Positions 45,190-55,369 of a DNA stretch of 64,000 bases are shown one piece after another. The stretch's first letter is position 1; every line of letters begins with the position of its first letter. The translations under genes and the position numbers were made by a program. The stretch is from Micrasema longulum. Its lineage: Eukaryota; Arthropoda; Insecta; Trichoptera; Brachycentridae. The stretch covers positions 1 to 64,000 of the forward strand of contig JAGVSM010001184.1 in NCBI GenBank assembly GCA_022494885.1, given 5' to 3'. Under the pieces are notes generated by a model, which was given only the letters and a program-made list of their open reading frames with translations, ran no database searches and was not told the DNA's origin.

Positions 45190-45296
45190 ATATTATTAAT
45201 TTTTAAAGAATTAACTTTGTGGTTATTAAATATTTGTAACCACTTGCCGAGTTTTCTAAGTCTACCGGTTTCGAGACGTACCCATCTCTTCGCCAG
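45190..45296 (-). repeat. PLE terminus with near-canonical hammerhead-like core
   Basis: Minus strand: CTGGCGA (45,290-45,296), AGAGAT-GGGTAC-GTCTC, GAAACCGGTAG, then AAGTGGTTA and AATAACCACAAAGTTAATTC. Stem II pairs as AGAGA(T) with GTCTC. One invariant A in the first box is changed to G. Same family as the plus-strand core at 62,161. Confidence 0.6.
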
Positions 45297-45299
45297 GAC

Positions 45300-45820
45300 A
45301 CCAATTGAACTAACATCCCTCTTTTTTAAACTATTTCTACCACAACATAAAATATTTTCATAACGTAATCAGTGCATGTAACGGCAGCTTATTAAAATGC
45401 AGAGCATATTAGTTTTTTTATTTTTGTGTAACAACTATGGTGATAGTGTATAGTGGGTTTTACATGTTGGTTTATATACAAATATTTAGCAACATTTAGT
45501 AATAGAATATGAATTAAAAAAAGAAAAAATATTTTGTTAGATAAATTAAATCCTTAAATATGATAAATTAATTTCGCATTTTGCATCTGAATGGTTTCAA
45601 AAATCTCAGAAATTTGATATAAATAATTGAAGACAAAAGTGGGTGAGGGAACTATGTCGCAAATTTAAAAATTGTACTTTTATACATTAATGAAGATTTT
45701 ATGTATAGCACTTTTACATAAAGCCAACTACGCCATCAAAAAGTAGCAGGAATCCAATTTTGAGAGCGAAAGAAGGTGTAATTTTATCAATAATTGTTCT
45801 TGTGTTCAAAACTTTAACCC
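45300..45820. other. AT-rich DNA, nothing identified
   Basis: No supportable feature. Confidence 0.5.
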
Positions 45821-45826
45821 CAGGGG

Positions 45827-45932
45827 TGCTATTATGAACCACTCTTGCGGCACGAGAAAACAGTTTTTCTCGTGTATTGTGTATGTAAATACACGATATA
45901 ATACGGCCGCGAGAGCGTTTGGAATACCAGCA
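45827..45932. mobile_element. Small palindromic MITE, second member
   Basis: Left end TGCTATTATGAACCACTC and right end GAGCGTTTGGAATACCAGCA form imperfect inverted repeats. The internal hairpin CACGAGAAAA...TTTTTCTCGTG lies at 45,851-45,874, as in the member at 13,431-13,526. Confidence 0.65.
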
Positions 45933-45939
45933 TTTAATA

Positions 45940-46735
45940 AATATATCAGTTCACAGATATAGGTTGTTCCTGATTTTTTTACAATAAGCTGTGTTACAGA
46001 ATTCATTGAATTTGTGTGCTAATAGTGATTTACGATAAAGTTAAAATAAATAAATATAAACACCATTTATTTATTAGACGTACCTGTAAAAATTATAATG
46101 AACTCAGTATTAATGTGGACATTTTTGACTGCACGTTACATTTATACAGAAAATTTCTTCATGAAGTTGATTATTTGGATGAATGTACATTTTAAGTGGG
46201 TTATAATTTATAATATATGTGTGTATCGCATGTAATGTATGTGTTTGTGTATGTTTTATACATGCGTTTATATATTTTTGCATTGTGCATGGGATGGCTC
46301 GGAGTGCGCATTTGGTATTTTTTATTTATTACTAATAACCTCCATGGAAAATGCAAATGTTAACGATTATGCTTTTCACACGTAAGTTTTTTTTTGTCAC
46401 ATTTAATGTTTATATCTTTGACATAATTTATGGAAACTGAATTACTCTTTTTATGTTAGAAAATCATTGTTTTTAATACTTATTATGTATGACTGTATGT
46501 GTTCTGTATAAAATAAAGATAAAATTAAATTATTATTTTTTTAAAACAGGAAAAAATTTGTGATTGAACGAAATACATATTTAGTAAAAACACATTTAAT
46601 CCAATTTGAAAAAAGTGTTTAAAAATATAATAAGATAAAAAGTTCAGTGTTTTGGATACGGTATTAAAAATAAAAGGGTTACACGATACAAATTGTGAAA
46701 ACTGGCAATGTCACAAAATTATTAAAACTGTAGTA
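45940..46735. other. AT-rich DNA with TG-rich microsatellite-like patch
   Basis: 46,210-46,260 is rich in TGTATGTG words. No gene or element recognised. Confidence 0.45.
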
Positions 46736-46737
46736 AA

Positions 46738-46999
46738 CATGAACACAATTCGAGAATATCAGAAAAATATCATATCCAACTTTTTAAAACGAGAAAAGGA
46801 CAATCGAAAATAATAAACCATGGTCTGAAATTATACAATAAATTACCAGACAAAACAAAAGACTCGGACAACCTTTACAAAATATGTTTAAAATATTATT
46901 ATTAACAGTAGAATGTGAATTTAAAAAGTAAAAATATGTTGTTAAATGTATGTAACCCGTAAGGGTTTATCAATGAAAAAATTTAAATAAAAAAAAAAT
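46738..46999 (+). pseudogene. LINE protein C-terminus and 3' tail
   Basis: 55 codons (46,738-46,902) read HEHNSRISEKYHIQLFKTRK, GQSKIINHGLKLYNKLPDK then NLYKICLKYYY and a TAA. This is the G..LYN.LP...K signature at the end of Jockey/CR1-type LINE proteins. The 3' part ends TAACCCGTAAGGGTTTATC and an A-rich tail. Strongly 5'-truncated. Confidence 0.75.
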
Positions 47000-47340
47000 A
47001 GAGATTTCGTATGGAAAATTCGACTTCATCGACAAACGTCGAAAAACCTCTCATCGTTTCTTTATAATACAGGCTCTGCTGGGTGGAGCGCAGTGGCGTG
47101 GTAATGGCGAGGGCGTGTAAGGAAATAAACCATCAAACACTGACCGAAGGGTGTTGTTATTGATTTATGTGTACTTGATTTCTATGCGATAAAATAGATG
47201 GACAGCGACGCATCCAAATTAAAGAGACAGCTATAAAATCTTTGGCTATAAAACAGAAAGAAAATTTCTATGCACCTCAAGAAGGGAACGTAGACTAGCG
47301 GTCAACGGGCAGATATATAAATATTATATTCGTTATTAAA

Positions 47341-47532
47341 TCCCATGCATACCATTATCTCGCGCATAAAAGTGTTTTCTACGGCCGCGAGAGCGTTTGG
47401 AATATCGCCCCGAAGCTGATATTCTGAATAGAATTGGGCGCAAAGAGATCGCTCTGCTAGCGTATATTTAGCACGTACACACGCGTTAAAAAAGCGTTTT
47501 CTACGCGCGCTTTTGCATTCAGAATACTACCC
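47341..47532. mobile_element. Diverged palindromic MITEs (GGTATTCNGAAC type)
   Basis: 47,341-47,412 has GGCCGCGAGAGCGTTTGG as a right arm. 47,414-47,532 is a unit with ends GCTGATATTCTGAATAG and its approximate inverse CATTCAGAATACTACCC, and an inner ACGCGTTAAAAAAGCG / CTACGCGCGC hairpin. Both belong to the family at 13.4 and 45.8 kb but with a different centre. Confidence 0.5.
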
Positions 47533-47535
47533 TAA

Positions 47536-48060
47536 GGCTGGTATTTCGAACGCATTTACAGTGCACTATAAATTGTAATTTTAACTTTTAACTTTAATTG
47601 AAACTTTTAATTTTAATTTTAACTTAAACTTTTAATTTTAACATTTGATTTTAACTCTTAATTTATATTTATTCATATGTAGGTACAGCTACTGCCTGCA
47701 TCTAATTAATTATTGTTGGTTGTGTATTTTAACTAAGAAATATAAATGTTCATGGAAGCAGAGAGAGAGGGAGGAAAGTAAAGTTGGAGCTATACAATGT
47801 CTTCTCCCTTTTATGTAATTTTTTTGTAATATTTATTTTTTCCTTTTTTAGAATGTAATTATTTTTCCCCTCTCCTCCTGCATTCATAATAAATTAGTGT
47901 GAAATCTGTAATTGGTCTTACTTTTTTTAAATTGTTTTTTTGTACCTTGTATTAATATATAGACTGTATGATTTCCTTAATAAATACATAAATAACGCGT
48001 ATTTAGTACGTAAAAACGCGCTATATCGCGCTATAATTGCTTTTGGAATATCAGAACTGG
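47536..48060. mobile_element. MITE interrupted by LINE-like insert
   Basis: The left end GGCTGGTATTTCGAACGC (47,536) and a right end TGCTTTTGGAATATCAGAAC (48,037-48,056) are inverted partners of this family. The inside is disrupted by a T/A tandem array (about 47,571-47,660; repeated TTTTAACTTT units) and a LINE-3'-like segment ending in ATAAATACATAAATAA (47,690-47,993). A nested insertion is the simplest reading. Confidence 0.4.
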
Positions 48061-48082
48061 GGTGCAATTTTTCATTTTATCG

Positions 48083-48409
48083 GGGGGTAGAGAAGAAAAA
48101 AATTAGGGGATTTTTTTTGTGTGGGACAACACTTTGCTGTATATATGGTCACATTGATAATTAAAGGTAAAAAAATACGAACACGTGAAACCAAACATGA
48201 TGATTTTCATTTAGAATTATTGCGGGCTTAAACGTTATCCATAACACCTAATTAGGTTGAATTGACCAAACCGCATTCATATTTTTCTGTTTATAATTAA
48301 CATTTCATAGTTCGATATTAATTTGACATGTTGTCATCAGTATGGCCATATATGATAAAGAGTAATTGCATGCAAAAAAAAATCCATAAATTCCTTTCTT
48401 CCCTACCCG
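48083..48409. repeat. Long imperfect inverted repeat
   Basis: Arms 48,083-48,160 and 48,331-48,409 align in inverse: GGGTAGAGAAGAAA with GGGTAGGGAAGAAA, GGATTTTTTTTG, and ATATATGGTCACATTGAT with ATATATGGCCATACTGAT. The spacer is about 170 bp with no coding frame. Likely a non-autonomous transposon or a head-to-head pair. Confidence 0.55.
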
Positions 48410-48555
48410 CGCGAGAAGATTCATAATAGCATGATGCACTGGAAGTAAATATATGTATGTATAAATATGTATGTGTATGTGTATATAAACAATAGTACAT
48501 TAATTCGCAAAATCGAAGGAAATTGAATAAAAAAAAACATCTGCGTGTATATGAT

Positions 48556-48812
48556 TTACCCAAATATTTCAATGTTGGGGTGCATTTGTAGCGAGTTGTA
48601 AATAACCGTTTTTCTTCTTCCTTGCCATAGACATAAAACTATGTAGTCTGCAGGGTTGGTCCTCCTGTAAGGTGGATTCCCAGATGTCCTATCTTTTAGG
48701 AGGTCCACGAGGACGAGTCCCGTGAGGCTGAATATGCAATGTAATATAAGAGAGGCTAACGGTGTCCATTCTTTGGGCATGACCGCACCAGTCCCTTTTT
48801 CGCTGTCTACTT
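48556..48812 (-). pseudogene. LINE C-terminal remnant (RTE-like style)
   Basis: Minus-strand frames give QRMDTVSLSYITLHIQPHGT then RPRGPPKR with DIW, the basic GRPPKRW-type block followed by a damaged DR..W region. This resembles the C-terminus of RTE-like LINEs. Frames are broken. Confidence 0.45.
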
Positions 48813-48818
48813 CACGCG

Positions 48819-49077
48819 ATCTCTTAAGCTAGGGTTTCCTAGGACAGCGGTGCCCGTATTTTAACGGCCGTAGTGAACGGTGATGCAATGGACAGCCGTC
48901 GTAAAGGTGACTAGAGTGTGGTTTTCTAGGAAAACGGTGTTATCAACACCATTTAACACCGTTTTCCTAGGAAACCACTCTCTAATCACCTTTACGACGG
49001 CTGTCCACTGCATCACCGTTCACTACGGCCGTTAAAATACGAGCACCGCTGTCCTAGAAAACCCTAGCTTTAGAGAT
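48819..49077. mobile_element. 259-bp near-perfect palindrome (foldback/MITE)
   Basis: Arms of about 123 bp (48,819-48,941 and 48,955-49,077) pair with only a few mismatches around a 13-base loop (48,942-48,954). The ends read ATCTCTTAAGCTAGGG and its inverse; inner parts include ACGGCCGTAGTGAACGG and CGTCGTAAAGGTGA. It is less AT-rich than the locus. Transcription would give a long RNA hairpin. No target duplication was clear. Confidence 0.85.
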
Positions 49078-49089
49078 TTATCTGCTTTC

Positions 49090-49435
49090 ATCCTCAATGT
49101 CTTCATCTTGGAAATTCTCACCCTCGGAAACGCCATTATTCTTAGGAGTTGTTTTGGACTGTAAACTGACATACAACGGGCATATAGATAATACAGTAAA
49201 TAAATCACTGAAATTACTTGGCTTCATTAACAGAATATCCTTTGATTTTACTCATGTCCGTACAATCAAAACTCTTTGATTGCTCAACTGTTCGCCCTCT
49301 ACTAGAATATGCCTCCGTGGTCTGGTCTCCATTCTATGTGAATCGCATAAATCACATTGAATCATTCCAACATTGCTTGCTTCGAAAAGTAGCATAAATG
49401 CTTGGACAGAGAGAGGTAATTATTCTTAGGCTGAT
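49090..49435 (+). pseudogene. LINE RT C-terminal region, upstream half
   Basis: Reads LFLGVVLDCKLTYNGHID then NTVNKSLKLLGFINRISFDF, and after a one-base shift near 49,277 RPLLEYASVVWSPFYVNRIN and HIESFQHCLLRKVA. This is the LGV.LDSKLTF.....YASVVWSP signature of Jockey/R1-type LINEs. The continuation is at 49,685, after an inserted repeat. Confidence 0.75.
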
Positions 49436-49444
49436 TTAGAGTCA

Positions 49445-49680
49445 ATGTTGATTTTTTTTTTTTTAGTCTTTTTTTAATAACATATACACATTATTACATT
49501 ATTAATACATTATAAAGAAAACAAGGTATTAAAATGTATTTTGTCCGGATAAACTATTCAATAATAGTTTGTCATCGATTGTTCAGACGTTAGTTTTAAT
49601 TAATAATCAAATAAAAATAGTGCAGACATAATACTGTATACGTATAAAATATTTATAGTCTACAAAAACGTAGAACTAAT
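49445..49680 (-). repeat. Repeat inserted into the LINE
   Basis: It begins with a T run (49,450-49,463) and matches the unit at 30,225-30,435 (TAATAGTTTGTCATC, CAGACGTTAGTTTTAATT). It splits the LINE frame between the RKVA and SMFGILNG segments. A T run at its left edge suggests insertion in minus orientation with an A tail. Confidence 0.6.
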
Positions 49681-49684
49681 ATTG

Positions 49685-50050
49685 ATTCCATATATATGTT
49701 CGGCATACTAAATGGTATAGTCGATGTTCCATCTTTACTGGGAGAAGTAAAATTTCATATACCGACTCGTAGGTAGAGAAACAATGAAGTACTGTTCATC
49801 GATCAGCATAGAACAAACTATGGTCTTAATTCTCCAATGACCCGTTTTTGTCATATTGTTAACTCAAGACAAGATCTGGACTTTTTTGGTTCAAGTTTAC
49901 AACGGTTTAAACGAGCACTAAAAAAATTGTCCAGATCTTGTCTTGATGTCCCTTATGTTTGTCAATGCTTCTTTTTCTGTTTTAAAATGTTTTTAACAAT
50001 TCTTTTATTGTAATATTAAAACCCTCAACGTCCGTTAATAAATAAATAAA
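49685..50050 (+). pseudogene. LINE C-terminus, downstream half
   Basis: Reads SMFGILNGIVDVPSLLGEVK, FHIPTRR, then SPMTRFCHIVNSRQDLDFFG and QRFKRALKK, the end of a Jockey/R1-type LINE protein, closing in an AATAAATAAATAA tail. Its 3' part matches 15,992-16,178. A 17-bp perfect hairpin (CAAGACAAGATCTGGAC, 49,865-49,881 with 49,929-49,945) lies in this segment. Confidence 0.7.
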
Positions 50051-50066
50051 TAAGAATATGGAAATC

Positions 50067-50115
50067 AAGAAAAGCGGAGTTCGAACCCCTGAACTGCGAG
50101 TCCACGACACTAGCC
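50067..50115 (-). repeat. tRNA-like SINE head, minus strand
   Basis: The minus strand has GGCTAGTGTCGTGGACTCGC and a B box GGGGTTCGAACTCCGC. Related to 43,408-43,480. Too short and unpaired at the acceptor to be a tRNA. Confidence 0.45.
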
Positions 50116-50119
50116 GTGT

Positions 50120-51390
50120 AACAATAACCAAATATTACAGAAAACAAAATGTGAAGCATGTAGGTAGATGAAAACATAAAATAGCTTAATTTATGTCCGA
50201 TGCATGTAAAATAAAGGTATTATGAGTTTCGAATCAAGTCATTTGAAGCCTGAATATTCAAACACGTTGTTTGATATGTATATTTTATGGCATTTAAAAT
50301 GACTCAATATTCGATCAATCTGCCATAAACGAAGTGGAACTATTACCATTGGTGGAGTCAAATAGAAATTAATTGATCGGGAATGGGAATTTGAATAAAG
50401 TAGTGCACCGCGATCACTGAAGGGGAGAACAAAGGTAAATTATTCTATGGCAAAAATGGTCACGATAATTCTGTTATTTCAAAGGCGTATTTATGAAGCT
50501 CAATGGACCGTTTTCTGAATCATTTGTGATTGTTCCCGGAGGTTAAATGGGGTGACATCGCATCGGAGATAATTCAGTTATGAGCCCGGCCTGCCGGACG
50601 AATACCAGATGTGTGGATTGTGGAAGAATGTAATGCATTCATTAATTAGTCAAAACGTCTGGAGCGACGAACTGCTTAGCGAATTAAAGTATATGTTTTA
50701 AGATTCGTCAAGGTTTATTAACCTGAAGATGATGCTCATCATAGTCAGAGGATACTAATGATAAAAGAAAAGGTTATTCGAATACACTTAATACTTACTA
50801 CGTGAACGATAGACGTATGTTTACTGCGATAGTGAACAATTCAAGAAACAACAAAAGCTCAAGAGTTATAATATTACAAGGTAGGTGTATGAAAAAATGG
50901 CTAATAAGCGCCCGATAAATATTTTTTTAAATTATCTACAAGTATTATTTATAATTCAGCACAAATCACAAAACGTAATTTGTGTTAATCCGAAATATTA
51001 TATGTAATAAAAAAATAAAAAAAGACTAAATGGAGGCCGCAAAAGGCTAAAATGTTATGTTAATGTTGTTAACGTGAACATCCATAAAAATGTAAAAAAT
51101 AATTAAAGGGTTGAATCAAATAATAACTTTGAAAAATGCATCTAATTATTTGCATGCGAGAGAAGCGGTGTAAGAGGATGTGAAACTGATGCGATGTTTT
51201 TATTTTATCAGAGCGCTTCACATTACAAAAATATAAAAATGCAAATTTCAAAAAAAGCACAATAATGTAATAGACGATACAGAAATATGGAGGAGAATAA
51301 ATCTATACGATTTTTTATCTTATTTATCGAAAATACTTGGGTCGATTTGAAATTGTGAAACAAATTTAAAAATAAATAACTATGGAAATT
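50120..51390. other. Unassigned DNA
   Basis: 50,400-50,760 is less AT-rich and non-repetitive; the rest is AT-rich. No supportable feature. Confidence 0.4.
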
Positions 51391-51399
51391 AACAAATTA

Positions 51400-51535
51400 C
51401 AACGTGGATGGCGAACATTTTAGAGAAGGGAATATGGAAGTATAAGCATTTACGGGGCTTTAGCCTTATCATTGACTGGTTTATCCAGTCTTGTCTACAA
51501 AAATTTGGACTAACTCAAAATATTGTAATTATGGA
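51400..51535 (+). repeat. Member of the TGTCCAAATNTTTGTAGACA repeat family
   Basis: GGCGAACATTTTAGAGAAGG and GGAATATGGAAGTATAAGC lead to TTTACGGGGCTTTAGCC; then CAGTCTTGTCTACAAAAATT and TGGACTAACTCAAAATATTG end the unit. Same order as the 29.8-kb copy. Confidence 0.6.
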
Positions 51536-51539
51536 AATT

Positions 51540-51985
51540 ATGATTTGTCAGAAAGCGTCATTAACAAGAGAGGTCTCAGTAAGATGTCCGTACGAGGTTT
51601 TCCCAGAGCATGAGTTATGTCATACCCAAAACCCGTATGACTTTCGCTCAGAAACATCTCTCATTTATTGCACCGAGAGTGTTCAATATTTTGGAATAGC
51701 GTATTAAGCTCTCAAGGACAAAAAACTATTTTTTAGAAAGTAGTTAAGGACTGGATTTTCCTTAGTGGGAGGGATTTGAGTAGGAAACTCCTTGATGATT
51801 TTCCGAATGTTCTAGTTTTACTGTTTACCATATTGATGCGCCATATATATATACTCATGTGTCTGGGTCAACTAATTGCTAGTCCCATCTCAACACAGGA
51901 CTTTTAGTCCCATAGAGTTGGGACTTATGTCTCAAATAATGTACAATGAACTTATGTATGTAAATAAATATATAATTATGTCAAA
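51540..51985 (+). pseudogene. LINE protein C-terminal remnant with 3' end
   Basis: The frame near 51,600-51,710 reads YDFRSETSLI and then, shifted, LSFIAPRVFNILE, the SF..AP.VYN.L signature near the end of CR1/Jockey-type LINEs. The 3' sequence (CATAGAGTTGGGACTTATG, GTAAATAAAT tail) ends near 51,975. Confidence 0.5.
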
Positions 51986-52194
51986 TGAATTATGTTGTCT
52001 CTGTACCCTGCAGTAAATGGATTCGAAGGCTTGAACTATTTTCAATAGTAAGGAAGAGTTTCAAGTAAGTGGTAGGAGCGGAGGAAACCGATAGAATAAA
52101 CTAATATATTAGAGGAATGATCCACAATAGAACATAAAGCAATTAATAGTGATAAACTCGGGCCGAGTGCCGACTGCCGACCGTAATATAGAGT

Positions 52195-52345
52195 GGCCTT
52201 ATTCTATAGCTAATTCGTTTCGTAAATTCATTAGAATCGTATGAGAAGGAACGAGAGCGAAATACGATTTTGATTGAGTTAGAATGAGATAGATATATGA
52301 CGAACGAACAAACTTACGAAACGAAATTGTGACAGAATAAGCCTG
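52195..52345. mobile_element. MITE, complete
   Basis: Left GGCCTTATTCTATAGCTAAT and the inverse of the right end AGGCTTATTCTGTCACAATT, both continuing TTCGTTTCGTAAATT, form inverted repeats of about 35 bp in a 151-bp unit. A half copy is at 16,532-16,627. Confidence 0.7.
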
Positions 52346-52631
52346 CTGGATGGATACCTACTGCCCTAACTGCTCCGCTCACGCCCGCCGATGCGATGCG
52401 GGAAATACTTGTCCATAAATTTCTTCACACAACGTTCATGCTAATTTATGATCATTTTATATTACTAGTTCAATAAATAAGATGTGCATATAATCCGCGG
52501 TCTAAACAATGAAGCCATTACATTTTTTACAGTAAATACATTGATTTAGTGAAGTCGGTATCGCGATTATTGTTCCTGATAAATTTCAGCTACGCTATAA
52601 TTCAAAATATCGCGCAGTTTTTATATTATTG

Positions 52632-53432
52632 TCGGCTTCGTGGTGTAAAGGTCAACGCGTTTGCCTATCATGCAAGAGGTCTCGGGTTCGATTCCCGACA
52701 CGGTTGATACGAAATATTTATTCAAAAGGGTGTTTTCACACTAGAATATTTCATAGTCCCTGGACTGATACCTGAAGCGTAAGACTGATCATCTTACCTT
52801 CGTATAACAAAAATGATCAAGATAAGCTGCGATTGGTGTACCAATGTTTATATGTTTTTTTCATTATGTATTTTTGTATAATTTAATTTAGTACGTACTA
52901 CGAGTATTATTTGGCATATGATTTATTGCTCCCATTTCTTACTATAGTATTGAGTGAGTTTCTAGAAAACATATCTCAATTATGTTTTTATATATATACT
53001 TTTTCTGTTGATTTCAATGATATCTACTCTTATTTTGTTTTTTTTAATACTGCTATATTTTACTATTATTTTGTTGATTTTAATGATACCATTATTTTGT
53101 ATATTTGATTACGTGTGCTTCTTAATTTGTATAATTTATATTTTAAAAATTATTTCTGATTATTTTTTTTGCATTGTATTCTTTGGAATTTTATTATTTA
53201 TTACATTAACCTTTTTTTCTAGATTGTTATTTTATGTCATTATAATTTGATCTCATTAATTTTACTAAGTATTTTTATTTTTATTTATTGTAGATTGACA
53301 CGGGCATAGCCTAAAAAGCATTAATATTTGAACTAGTGTAATTTTGAATGAATGAATGAATAAATAAATAAATAAATGCATTGCTCTATGCAGAATTGTG
53401 TGCGGAAAGGGAACGATGATGATGATGATTTA
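52632..53432 (+). repeat. tRNA-derived SINE split by a LINE 3' fragment
   Basis: 52,632-52,846 is the SINE head and body (A box TCGTGGTGTAAAGGTC, loop CTATCAT, B box GGGTTCGATTCCCGA, CTGAAGCGTAAGACTG). 53,374-53,432 carries its missing 3' end (GCATTGCTCTATGCA, GTGCGGAAAGGGAACGATG). The join is at ACCAATG/AATGCATTG. Confidence 0.75.
52847..53373 (+). mobile_element. 5'-truncated LINE 3' end inserted in the SINE
   Basis: T-rich, G-poor untranslated-type sequence ends ACACGGGCATAGCC, AAAAGCATTAATATTTG and an (AATG/AATA)n tail at 53,346-53,373. The terminus matches the minus-strand copy at 2,258-2,343. AATG occurs at both borders, a possible short duplication confounded by the tail. Confidence 0.65.
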
Positions 53433-53439
53433 TATTAAG

Positions 53440-55255
53440 ATTTTATTTTATTTATTTATTAAGTGATATAAGAAGTATTATAAGGTCTCGTCCTCATGTG
53501 CTTTTTCAGGTTGCTTTTAAATTTTTCTCCAGTGTATTTGGTGGTAAGGTTAGTAAGTCATTGTAATGTTCAAGTCCATTGTATCGTATTTTTTAATGTT
53601 TTTCCTTTGTCTTTGCTTTTTTTTAATTCTCCATTTTTAACCCTCTTTTCTCAATCCAATGAAGTGCATATTATGTACTTCTGGATAACTTTCTTTCAGC
53701 ACAAAGATGCAAAGGCTACCAGATTACAGAGAGCTCCTTAAGGCAGTTTTTCTCTTTCGGCAACGAGCAAATTTTTCGTGTATGTGGGCACCGCCCAGAA
53801 GATTTATAACCTCAGATGCGGTGTGCGGTATGTGTTGGGCAACTTACTTTTTTTAATGTGGTAGTGATGTTGTAGTCTAGTATTACATTTGTTTATGTCA
53901 GCATTTTTGGTTAATATTATGTCATCGTCTTTTCATCATCATCGTTTTTTTTCATCATGTTTTCCAGTGCAATTTTGTGTACAATTATATGATCCCAATT
54001 TTCGTTAAATATTTTATGGAAAACTGGTGTGTTTTATAGTGTGTTTGTGTAAAACAACATATCGACCGACACAATAAAAATATTTATGATGCGTAAAAAA
54101 AAGCGTTTTTTTTTTATTGCCTTTTTATCTACATTAATTGTCGTTAATTGCAATAAAAATATTATTTTACAAACAAATAACTAATAATATATATTATTAT
54201 ACGTTTCAAAATTTTATAAATAAACGACAAGCTCAAGCGTGACTCATACCTAGTTAGTAAAACAAACATACGTAGAATTAATAATAAAATGTTATAGAAA
54301 ATATACTATATATAAAATAATTTATGAAAATTGGGAGAAAACAAAAACGTACAATAATTGAAAAAAGTACCTTGGGCGTGCATATCTTTATAACAATACA
54401 GCATAATATTTAATAACATAACAGTTATTATGATGCACGCATGGAAAAAAATGTTTTACGGAGAATAACTTTGTAGTTCTATTTTTAAATTAACCCAAAA
54501 CTTTCGCATTTGTTTGCATGTACGTATTTAAATATATAAACTATACACTAGGTTCCATAGGTAGTTATTTATTTTCATTTTTTATACCTTTGAATTCAAT
54601 TGAACGAGACAGGTCTAATCATAGGAATAACGATCTTAATTCCTAAATGGTATAATTATTATCACCGCACTCGAAACGTATAAGAAATTTAAAAATAGTA
54701 TTTGGAGAGGGCCTGTGGCAATGTATCATTTCTTATTGGGTAGAATATAATTGCTAGCTATTAAAAAGGTTTTACAAACAGATGAAGCACGCCAATAATT
54801 AAGGCACGATTTCTCAATTACCTAGTTGTAAACAGTGTATCGCAACTCTGTTCATGTGAATGTTGTAGATTACAAAACGTGTCTACTGATCTTCTAAGGA
54901 TTTTTGGAGATTTCTACAGGTACATGCGTCTACTTTCATTCATAATTTTATTTAATCCTATACAATTACAAGTGCAACAGTGTTGCGGAATAGTTTCACG
55001 CAGAAGCATAGTTTAATTATTGAACTTATAACTGTAATTAAAATTCACGTGCATACGAGAAACGTCGGTTTTAATCATATTGACGTAGATATTAAATTAA
55101 TCAAAACACATCTGAAATAATTGAAAATGACGTAATTACCAGTAATGTACAGTAAATATTCTTAGTCTAGTCATATTGACTTTTCAAAAGGGGAGGTTTT
55201 GGTTCGTTAATTAAACATAATGACTACATCTATTCACAGAATGTTCTTCAAAATA
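53440..55255. other. Unassigned, AT-rich DNA
   Basis: 53,490-54,060 has a LINE-like T-rich look but no protein similarity I can point to. The rest has no identifiable feature. Confidence 0.4.
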
Positions 55256-55261
55256 GACGCC

Positions 55262-55362
55262 TTCGAGGGAGTTAAGAGCCGTAAAGGGTGGAGGCGCATT
55301 GTGAAAACATCTGGGCTGAAGAAAACAGTACTAATGATCGCGACCCTCAGAAAAATAATTTA
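55262..55362 (+). repeat. Possible RTE-type LINE 3' fragment
   Basis: GGGTGGAGGCGCATTGTGAA, CATCTGGGCTGAAG and ATGATCGCGACCCTCAG have the composition and wording of insect RTE-like 3' ends (WRRIV...). Only about 100 bp survive and no partner is present in the window. Confidence 0.3.
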
Positions 55363-55369
55363 GGCATTA

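Noticed and set aside
47571..47660. CRISPR-like or regulatory tandem array
   Set aside because: Irregular TTTTAACTTT units without spacers; a low-complexity expansion.
52911..53250. Hydrophobic small membrane proteins
   Set aside because: Produced by T-rich LINE 3' sequence in which any frame reads Phe/Leu/Ile.
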